Source: Bugula neritina (lineage: Eukaryota; Bryozoa; Gymnolaemata; Cheilostomatida; Bugulidae). From it: a stretch of 64,000 nt of DNA. The stretch covers positions 5,075,241-5,139,240 of the forward strand of contig OZ037768.1 in assembly GCA_964035545.1 (NCBI GenBank), given 5' to 3'. This document shows, one piece after another, positions 49,604 to 64,000 of the stretch. A program made the translations under genes and the position numbers. Under the pieces are notes generated by a model that had not been told where the DNA came from, did not search any database, and saw nothing but the letters and a program-made list of their open reading frames with translations. Within the stretch, counting starts at the first letter, position 1; each line of letters begins with the position of its first letter.

Positions 49604-50760
49604 TTTTTATTATTTACGATTAAAGTACATAAAACTGTAGCAAAAATGAGTAGATATGTGGACTGATATTCTACTAAACTAAATACCAATAATATGAAAA
49701 AAAGAAATTGTAAGACATGAGGTAAAAGCAAGTCGTCCTTACAGTTAGTGTTACAGGGTTTAGAATAACCTGTATAACTATATTAATATTGTTTCAACAC
49801 TTGACAGGAAACAGCGACAAGAGTTTAACCAATGGTTATGAAAATTTAGGATTATGTATTTTACAGTAATTGGCTTGACCCTAGAGTTATCTTCCCTATA
49901 AATAAAAAGGATTGCATTTGGCTATTCTGGTATAATTTGTAGGTTGGTCATCTGTTGGAACACTACATAATATAACTAACACATGTACAATGGGAGACCA
50001 AGCTGCCATGCATGCATACATGTAACAAGTTTTTTAAGAAATATTAGAAAACACACAACATTAATAAGCAAAATTTTGACTATCTGATGCATTACAGGGA
50101 TAAGTATAATAAAATAATAAAAATTGAATTAAGTGAAAAAAATACATGCTTTAAGTTTGTGTGGTGTTGCAGCAGGCCTACTTCATTTAGTTTTAAAATT
50201 CATTTACTGATTTCAACCAACTAAGATTATAACAATGTATGAAGTGAGTCTAATTAAACCTGTTTAAAGCAAATCAAAACAAGACAGTACTGAGCGAACA
50301 AAATATATTTATTAGTATTGTAGCATTTGCAGCTAGAAAAGCAAATGTCATCCAAATTAGTTTTAGATATATAGCTTCAAATTTTGCAGTCAAAAAGTAT
50401 AGAAATTTTTAAACAAAAATAACAATATCTGATGAAATCTTTGAAACAAGTAAAATATATTAAAATATTGACTGTACAGATACAGTAAACTAATATAGTA
50501 TCTACTAATAGCCAGCACATGCAAATTGAAAAAATATGAAAGACAAACAACTTTAAAAAATATAATGCCATATGTATTGAATATTTCCAAAACAAATGCA
50601 TCTAACAGCCAATGAGTATTGGTAACTCTAATGATGAATAGAACTCAATAAAAATATACTTTATATAAATTCAAATTACACAAAATAATTATGCATATAT
50701 TCATCTTTAGAAAAATGACTAAGAGTAGCGCTAGTCACACAAAACGTTTGATTATAAAAC
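49604..50760. other. Spacer between VPS45 and LIN54
   Basis: Both neighbours are on the minus strand, so this holds the VPS45 promoter/5' UTR and the LIN54 3' UTR. I see only AT-rich sequence; the overlapping frames at 50377-50601 are compositional. Confidence 0.5.
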
Positions 50761-53700
50761 CTAGGAATCTAGTGGAATATCTGAAGAAGATTTAATGATT
50801 TTATTTACACACCGCCCAAACTCTTCAAGAATTAACTTTTGTGTTGTATCTGGTTTACATTTGGCCACTTCAGCTTCACGACACTGTGCTATCAAACAGT
50901 TCATCACACCTTCTACCACTGTATCAGTCAAATGTGCCTTCAATGATTCTCTAATTATAAAATAAAACAGATATATTTGCAAATTTTCACTAAGCACAGC
51001 AAAAGCTAAAATCTCAAGAAGATGAAATGTCATTCCTGGTAGCAAAAATATTTTATGACAATTAAATAAATTCTTCAGAATCATTGAAAAGCGTGCATAT
51101 GAAATACACAACAAATTGAGGTGACGTTACCTTTGACGACTTCCAGATGCTAATGAGATGGTCCCTTGCTTGGTTTGAGAGAGTCTGTCAGATGTAGAGG
51201 ACTGGTGCATTGTTCTCACCATAGCGGCATCTGCCAGCCGCATTAGAGATACATTGCCGGAGTTTTCCTCACAATTCTTACACCCGACACATTTACACAT
51301 GATGCCACACAGAATCCGAGCCTATGAAAACAACAACTACATTATCAACACCCACTCCACGCATATAAACTGCAGCTAAAATTATAATTATGTAATCACA
51401 TTAAAACTTGAAGTAGAAGAAAAATAACCCAGGACATGTTAATAAAAAGAATTGTTTTTACATACCTATAACATGTTTGGGTCAATTAAGTAATTGAATT
51501 TTATCAGGCAATAACAAATCACTATAATTGTTCGACTTACAATGTTGATATATTGGCTAAATAAAAAAATTGCTGGCTAAATTTAATTAGGTTTAGTGGA
51601 AGAGCTAGAAATGAATTAAAGAACACAATTATATAGAAAATTATTCAGATGAGAAACTTGATAATTAAAAATTACATAAAGAATGACTTAATATTTTGTT
51701 CAATCTAAAGTTTTTTAGTCCCAATTTATAAATAAAAACAAAAAGACTTTAATTTTCAACATCACCACAGTTTGTAAATGTGATAGACAAAAACATATTT
51801 TCAGATATCTGTGTGAGTCATGACAACAGAGGAATGCAAGTTACCTCAAAACATTCACAATAGTTTTTCAGACACCCTGAACGTTTGCAATTGCAGCCTT
51901 TTTGGTGTCTTCTAACCTGGGCAGATTCTCCTTTACCTGCCAAAGAAATATTCACATTAAAAATAGTAGAAATACGATAAGGAAGCATCTTACACCATGG
52001 TGCAGCAGAAAGTAGATTGCTTGTATGTTTTGCCCAGATTGAGCAATTGTTAGCAAAAACATTGAGCCATGCCACAAAAATATAGACAGCCTTTTGTTAT
52101 TTGCAGGTATAAAACCAATGTTGGCTTGGTTGAAGCAATAAATTAGAAAAAAATAAAATTTATTTCTTTAAAATATAATTTTCCTGTATAAAAAAATCAA
52201 GAGGTATAACAGACAAAAAAGTCAATAATTTTTACTGAACCCAAACTGAAATGATCTGAGTTATTCATTAAACAACGACATGAATGAAGGAACTGCTAAA
52301 TGTTAGCAGCATAAAGATTCCACACTTAAACTCAAATAAGATGTAAATTTAAAGACTTGCTGATGCAGCTTGAGTTGGTATACTTGGGATTGTATAAGTA
52401 AGCTGTGATATTAGAAACAAAAGATAAACTTGACATTTCTGTGTACACATACTAGATGTTGGGCAAGAACTACTCGCATCATTTCATTCTGAAAGGTGAT
52501 TCAGCCTGAGCTGTTAAATCTTGATATAAACATGAAGGGTGAATTTATTTTGGGAGACACCAACGAGTGGTCAGATATAAGCACTTGCTACCTATTGCAA
52601 GTAAGTAGGTGATTAAGTATGTACAAATATAGCAAAATTAGAGGGTTTGTAGGTAGGGATATAGGTAATTAGGTAAGTGAGTGGGTAGATGAGTAAGTTT
52701 ATAGGTAAGTGTTAGGTGAATAAGCAAGTAGACAGGTAAGTAGGTAGGTGATAAGGTAGGTAAGTGCATAGGCAAAACATACCTATTTTCGGATGAAAAG
52801 CATGTGGGTTGCGGAGTAGACACTGTTTAATAGCCTTCTGCCGCTGTTCCTCCTTGCTAAGTATATTGGCACAGTTAATGCAGTTGCAGTTTGAGCAGAA
52901 CTCCCCTCTAGCAAAACAGTCACAATACCTGCAGAAATGAGGTTCTTAGATTACTAACAGGAAATGAGATAATTTCACTAAACTTTGTAACCTTTTAAAC
53001 CATCTAATTCATTTATTAGACCATGGGTGTCCAACCTTTTCATGGCGGGGCCACATTGTAAACTTTAGCTTGTTGTGGTGGGGAAGGGAGGTCACAGCAT
53101 CAGTATTTTTCAAATCATTTTATTCCGAATTCTTATTGATCATTACACATTGGAGTTCCAGGCTGCATGTTTTGTAACATGTGTATAAATAAGACATCTA
53201 AAAGGTGTCTTTTCACTTTAATTCATGTTTACTGTGAAAACTAATTTTAGTTTTATGCCATTAAAGGCCACGTAAATTCAGGCTGGGGGCCGCATCCCGC
53301 CCTGGGGCCGCTTGTTGGACAGCCTTGTATTAGATATTTTAAAATGTTTCGTGAGTTTGGTAAAAGCTAAAAATGTGTTTCAACCAATCTCTAGAGAGCT
53401 CAGCAATGTCATGACTAATGTGGCAGCAATGTGACCACTAATGTGGCAGCAAAATGGCCACTGATATAGCAGCAAGATCTTACAGTTTCAGACAGTGAGA
53501 TTTGGTACAGTTGCAAGGTTTCCTCGAACTTGAGTCTGGCACAGTTTCTTTCTTTGAAGGTTCAGTTTTTATGTCACTGTCATCTATGTCCATATTATAA
53601 GTTTTCATTACTGTGGAAGTTGAAGCTACTGTACCACTGCTCAAAATATTCTCGGTCTAAAAGTGAATTTAAGAGAATAGATTAAAGTGTTATTCATCAT

Positions 53701-56386
53701 GCCTAGTATAATGTAATGTAGTATAGTATAGCATAGTATAGCATAGCATAGTAATCTAGTATAGCATAGCATAGTAATCTAATATAGCATAGCATAGCAT
53801 AGCATAGTATAGCATAGTACAGCATAGTATATGTAGTATAGTATAGTATAGCGTAGTCTGGCATAGAGTATAGTATAGAGTAGTATAGTATCAAATACCT
53901 CTGTCCTACTAAATACCCTTTTTAACTTGATGCAAACCTTGAAAACTAATGCAAAAAGTTGAAAACAAGCTTGTTGAGTGAATTTGATTTGTTTGAGAGG
54001 AAAGTGTATGTGTTGCCTGAAAGACGAAGTATGTCTCTTACTTTAAGGACTCAAATTCAGACTCATTAAATAAATTAGTAGCATAATGTTGAGTAGATTG
54101 GCAGGGAATAATTTTGTGAATTAGCATCTAGCAAACAGAAATTAAATTTACATAAACTTTCACTGTATGTGCATTTTCCCTCCTATATTCAATTTTATCT
54201 AACACTAGCATGCTAGAGTTTGGTAACGTGTCTTTAGAACCTTAGAAAAATTAATCCTGAGGTATTGTGTCTCAGAGGTGTGCAAACTACATCACAGGCA
54301 GCTTCACTTGTGATCACCTACAGTCACACTTGCAAAGATATTATGTCTAAACTCTGTACAAATATGTTGCCACTTGTGAGTACATGAATTGCTAGCTAAA
54401 CTCAAACCTGATTGGGTGTTGAGGTTTCCGGTTTGTGTGGAGACAGGATGGCTAAGACGGGCTGAGATGTACCAGGTTGAGATGTTGTGAACATCGTGGG
54501 TACACTAGTGAGCACTTTCTGTATCTTTGCTGTGTTATGAGTCACTGGGATGGTAACTATCTGCATAGATGTAGATGAATATTATCAGTGCATGAGTGGA
54601 AATTGAACCTGATGTCAACACTGAGTTTCAGTTACAACACGTGTAAAACAACCAATTCAAATATGGCTTTGAGCCACTTTTCAGATCCAATGGCCACAAA
54701 CCTGTGAGTTTGAAGGTTTAGAATTAGCTGGCAAAATAAGTCGTTGCGAGGCAGAAACTTTTTGTTGAAGTGAATTAACTGAGCCAACCAGCTGTGTAGG
54801 AGCAATCTGTATCTTAGAAGCCTTTGAATTAGCCGTAGTGATCAGCCTAACAGGACCACCTGGCAAAATGCATTGACACTTCTAGTAAATTAAGTTCTGA
54901 CTTGCAACAAACCAATTATATACAACCTTGCTGTGATAACTCTGAGGGTTTGATATACAAACCAATGCTGGCAGAATTCATAGCCAGCTGCAAGTCAAAT
55001 CTAATCATGACCTGAATCTAGACTCTAGACTGACTTGCCAGTGCTGATTCAAGTCAATTCAAATATAGCATTTATTATAAGATTGTATAAGATTAATAGA
55101 AACTGACAAGTAGTCACACTTATTTCGCAGCATAAATAAAGTAACAAATTTGTAGCTTTAGGACTAGCAATTTTTAAATAATATTAAAATTTATTTAATG
55201 ATCACCAGTGAAATTAAAAACAACTACAGAAATAGTTGTGATCACTGCCATCAAATTGCAATCACTATTAAATCCATAAATAGCACTAAACTTATAATTG
55301 ATTACTGGAATGTTTACTAAAAAATTATTGAATCAGGAAATGATTAAACAAATTTACTATAAATCTAATGCTGTAATTGCTAAATACTAAAGTAGGCCAT
55401 TTATCATTTTGACTGACAAGGAACTTCAAATATTTGCAGCAAAGTAATCAATTTTTTTCAAGTCGTGTCAAGTTGCCTTGGAGTTTGAATAACTTGAGTC
55501 AATGTGACTTGGGCTCAGCTCTAATTAAATACAGGGTAAGTCATACCTGAAGCTTTTAAAACGTGCTGCTGGTGAGAAGGGGTGACAAGTCTTACGATCT
55601 GGAGACGAGGAGGTCTGACATCAGTTGTGACGGTGGTTGGCATCGCCTGGATAACCTAGTAGCCGTGTATATATACTGTATATAAGGATATACGAAGCAG
55701 ATTGCAGTTATAACTGACCAGCAACATAGACAATAGAAGTAAATAGAAACACCAACAATGATAAACTAAACCCAAATAAACAATCACATCATCAATCTGA
55801 ATAACATGATATCTTTTTAAAAAAAATTAAATTGTATGATCATTTACTTTATTTTAACTTTTGGAAGCACTGCACTAAAGAATTTTTTTGAACCAAATTC
55901 AAAACTTTATCACAGTTTGGCTAAACTTCAAGAAACTGAGCAGACTTATGCACAATATTAATACATAATATGTTGTGAATTTTGTATTGAAAAACAAATA
56001 TGTGATGAGATTTAACAGCTACTTGGTAGGAACAATCCAAGCATTTTCCATAACTAGTGACATACTATAAAAATAAGTAAAACATTTTGCCTTGATGTTG
56101 CCTACACCAGGATATGACCTAATAGCAAAGATTGCACTCAGATCCATTGCAATATCTGACTAAATATAAACAGGGCAAACTAAGACGTGGTCTAATATAA
56201 AGTGATTTACATTTGCAAAATTATGTATAAAAACAACTTGTAACTAAGACATACCCTCTGTTGATTAGAAGAAGGAATAGAGAGGACAAATTTTGGAGAT
56301 GGTGTGATGATAGTCACAGTGGTTTTGGGAAGCAAGGGAGTGTCATCTCTCTGATCAACCTCCATTTCAGTGGAGTTACTCATCAT
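50761..56386 (-). CDS. LIN54: LIN54, DNA-binding subunit of the DREAM/MuvB complex
   Basis: Binds the cell-cycle homology region (CHR) of promoters and represses or activates cell-cycle genes within MuvB. Nine coding exons: 56255-56386, 55547-55655, 54702-54859, 54408-54560, 53484-53656, 52783-52928, 51845-51936, 51131-51321 and 50761-50950, for 447 residues (human 749, so the N-terminal part is much shorter). Residues 1-200 are Thr/Ser/Pro/Gln-rich. The paired CXC (CRC) domain starts at Cys232 ([16 protein letters not shown]) and resumes at Cys305 ([16 protein letters not shown]) after the conserved [13 protein letters not shown] linker; Tyr243 and Tyr316 match the DNA-contacting tyrosines known from human LIN54. 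The C-terminal helix ([14 protein letters not shown]) matches the family. IKTE at 213-216 fits a SUMO consensus. An acceptor (TTACAG) 31 bases before the ATG implies a non-coding first exon. Confidence 0.95.
52645..52775. repeat. GTAG/GTGA-type tetranucleotide repeat
   Basis: Interrupted GTAGGTAAGTGAGTGGGTAG-like repeats directly after a LIN54 exon (starting within 10 bases of the donor at 52783 on the minus strand side). Confidence 0.8.
53022..53327. mobile_element. Short non-autonomous hAT-type DNA transposon
   Basis: A 306-base element with terminal inverted repeats CATGGGTGTCCAAC at the left and the complement of CAAGGCTGTCCAAC at the right (12 of 14 match), enclosing GGCGGGGCCACATTGTAAAC and GGGGGCCGCATCCCGC. 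It is flanked by an 8-base duplication with one mismatch (TATTAGAC at 53014-53021; TATTAGAT at 53328-53335), the size expected for hAT elements. The ends resemble the widespread CAGGGGTGTCCAAAC family of animal genomes. It has no transposase frame. In a LIN54 intron. Confidence 0.85.
53705..53892. repeat. GTATA/GCATA pentanucleotide repeat
   Basis: Tandem five-base units (AGTAT, AGCAT) with interspersed AGTAATCT, over about 190 bases in a LIN54 intron; source of a Tyr/Leu-rich spurious frame. Confidence 0.92.
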
Positions 56387-58876
56387 GAACTTTATGACTT
56401 TATCACTGTTGGCTGTAATTTCAAATTTGGAAATTTTATAAAATAATTCAGTTAACAAACAAAAACATTACATAACTCTTCGACTAGCAAATGAGCTGAT
56501 TTTATAAATATTAAATAATACTAAGTCTCATAGTTATAAATTAAAACAAAGTAATACTTATATGCTTACAGTTCTAGTTCTAGTTCTACTTCTACTTAAC
56601 TGTAGTATATTCTAAGATACTGCTATAACTTAAACTCATAGCTAATTAGTAATTACTAATTATGTGATACTGATAATAAAACTAAATGTAATAGTAATAC
56701 TAATATTAATAACAATGTCAATAGTAAATGTAATACTCATACTTATTCACTAATTGTTACTGACAGTGAGTGTGACTTACTCTAACTCTTGCTGAAAATT
56801 TCACTTTAGAACCACCAGCCAAATCTTACAGTATGTGCAACAGTTACACTTACTCTGACTCTAAGTCTAACAGTAACACTGACTCTAAGTCAAACTCAAA
56901 GTGAAAGGGACTACAAAATGAAAATGAAAATAAAAGCCAAAAAGTAAACCTCAAGTTTATTTAATATTTTTAACTAGCTTTTATTTTTATTTCAACTTTT
57001 AAGGCTTGCTCGTAATAAATCAAGTCAAGTGACTAACTTTGTGGTGATATGTGATTATAGTTTTAATTTAATCACCATTATAGCTATTTATAAATGATTA
57101 TTATATTTTATATAAACATTATATTATTTTTATTTTATATTATTTTGTCTACGTTCAAAATAAGTATTTAGCCAGCGATTCTTTTGACCGGAAGCTTGTA
57201 GTCTTAGAACTTAGCTAGGTAAATTCTAGAGATAGATAACTCCTAAAACTCGGATCAACAACGGCTATAATATATGTAAATATTACTATAATTATATTAA
57301 AGTTAGGTAATATATCCTTATAAGCTATAGCTAAAAGATAAAATAGTTGGACTGTTCAAAAATTTTAATAAAACATGTAAACTGAATAATCCAGTTGCTC
57401 TTTAGGAGGCTAAAAATTCGAGCTGACAGTGCTGCTCATGGCAACCAAGGAACATTTGTATGCATGGTAGTAATTATACAAAATGTGTGAGTGGTGCTTA
57501 GCATTCACAACTAATTTTACAGTTGCTTGAGTAGTCTACGGTCTACAGTGGAGGGCCTTTTTCATAAAGGAAGGGGAGGTTTCCCAAAAGCGCTTGAAAA
57601 CAGCAGTCAATAATATTTTGTTTAATACTTTAGAAACAGCCATGCAACAACTCTTCCTTTATTTTTTATTGCATTGTGCAAACAGCATTTATATATTATT
57701 AGCTGCATGAGCAAGAAACTATTTAGTTGACCCATTTAGTTAAGTAACAAATACTCATCATTATTGTTAGCTTAATATATTTTAAGTAAATTAGTTTTAT
57801 GAAAAAGCAATATGAAAGCATATTACACACTCCTAAAATGCAAATATTGGCTACTGATGAAAATGGGTGAAAGTAGCAAGATTACTGCTACTACTTTGAA
57901 CAATGGAGGTTTTTGTGGGCATAACCACATATTTTTGTCACAATAATCAATGTTTTATTCAAACCATTTAAATTTTAATTAACCATGCAATGGGAACGCA
58001 GAAAATCTGCCAACAATGTAATACAATGCGGTTTGGTTGCATGCTGTAAAAAAGCAATATATTGAAGTATAGGCTTGACAAATTTTAAGCAGTTGCATAA
58101 ACTTTTCCAACCAGCCTATAAAAACGTATGTCTCCAAATTATGAGCTACTGATGGAGTATTGCCACTGAAATGCTATCAGCTTATAATAATATTTACCAG
58201 CTAGGGGCTGGTCATCAGTTATAAGTAGGGTCGACTGTACTATACAATATTTTTTCATCTAAGATATTATGACCACAATTATTACTATGATAATTTATCT
58301 TGTGACAAATGCAAATATTTTTTAAATTATAACACAATACTGCAATTGCATACAATGGTACTAGGTTTCATACAAAATAGGCCCAATAAAACTTTCGCTA
58401 GCAGATGCTTTATTAGAAAGTTGATAAAAAAGTAATTGGATAATATTACACAGTTTATCTTTGAGAGGTTAACAGACAAAAAACGTAGAAATAAATAAAT
58501 GAATAAAAAATTTGGAAAGAGCCAAAATTTGTCTGTACAATATACAACTAACCATATAAATTAGACCAATTTGTAAAAGTAAGTTACAAATTAGGAACTA
58601 GATTTTTATGTAATTATTTAATTAAATGTTGACCAGATTGATAACATTTGACATAATAGAGGTGATGAGTTCACCTTCATGAAAACATAACCTAACAGTA
58701 TCCATCCACTATAATATAGAAACAGCAAGAAAATATATAATGTAGGTCATAACAGAGCTGAATCAAATCTGAAATCTAGTGAACATTACCCACACATTAC
58801 AACAATACACTGAATTAAGATCACAGATCAGTCAATAAGTACAAATATGTTTGACGAAGCAGTATTATGAGTATAT
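56387..58876. other. Intergenic region between LIN54 and KAT6
   Basis: About 2.5 kb between the LIN54 start and the KAT6 stop, both on the minus strand. It begins with a simple-sequence tract (about 56560-57170: TCTAGTTCTAGTTCTACTTC, then ACTCTAAGTC-type words). No gene is evident in the remainder. A minus-strand AATAAA at 58409-58414 may serve KAT6. Confidence 0.5.
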
Positions 58877-63997
<5,121 letters not shown>

Positions 63998-64000
63998 TTA

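Overview
This is a stretch of nuclear DNA from an animal, almost certainly an invertebrate. The evidence is multi-exon genes with GT-AG introns, AT-rich introns and spacers, and single-copy orthologues of animal genes that group with metazoan families (SREK1IP1, SMIM30, RECQL4, HSBP1, a SEPT2-type septin, VPS45, LIN54, KAT6). tRNA-derived SINEs of a type described in molluscs and relatives make a lophotrochozoan plausible, but the phylum cannot be fixed from the sequence. There are no bacterial operons, CRISPR arrays, rRNA genes or viral genes.

Layout. 1-2.6 kb: AT-rich spacer with a near-perfect 43-bp-arm hairpin and simple-sequence tracts. 2.66-5.21 kb (+): SREK1IP1-like splicing factor partner, 4 exons, one GC-AG intron. 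6.14-11.56 kb (+): a 13-exon gene for an unrecognised 893-residue Pro-, Ala- and Cys-rich protein. 12.94-13.11 kb (-): a one-exon 57-codon gene for an SMIM30-like micropeptide. 14.33-15.85 kb (+): membrane-anchored Glu/Lys-rich protein of unknown role. 16.16-27.54 kb (-): complete RECQL4, 24 coding exons, 1193 residues. 28.57-30.30 kb (+): HSBP1, with an AT-AC U12-type intron. 30.88-39.68 kb (-): septin, with upstream exons to 41.0 kb that may add an N-terminal extension. 43.16-49.60 kb (-): VPS45, 12 exons, 566 residues. 50.76-56.39 kb (-): LIN54, 9 coding exons, 447 residues. 58.88 kb to the right edge (-): 3' part of KAT6, from the MYST zinc finger to the stop.

Most exon models were rebuilt by hand. 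Every junction was checked for splice sites and codon phase, and summed lengths divide by three. Two pairs are convergent with 3' ends very close or overlapping (EK-rich gene/RECQL4 and HSBP1/septin). RECQL4/HSBP1 and SMIM30/EK-rich gene are head to head and could share promoter regions. The genes do not form one pathway, though several concern the nucleus: replication (RECQL4), cell-cycle transcription (LIN54), histone acetylation (KAT6) and stress transcription (HSBP1).

The best leads are the orphan Pro/Cys-rich gene, the SMIM30 micropeptide, the U12 AT-AC intron of HSBP1, a 43-bp minisatellite that repeats a RECQL4 splice acceptor about eleven times, the possible septin N-terminal extension and in-frame cassette exon, the 555-655 hairpin, and a SINE family plus a short hAT element with readable target-site duplications.
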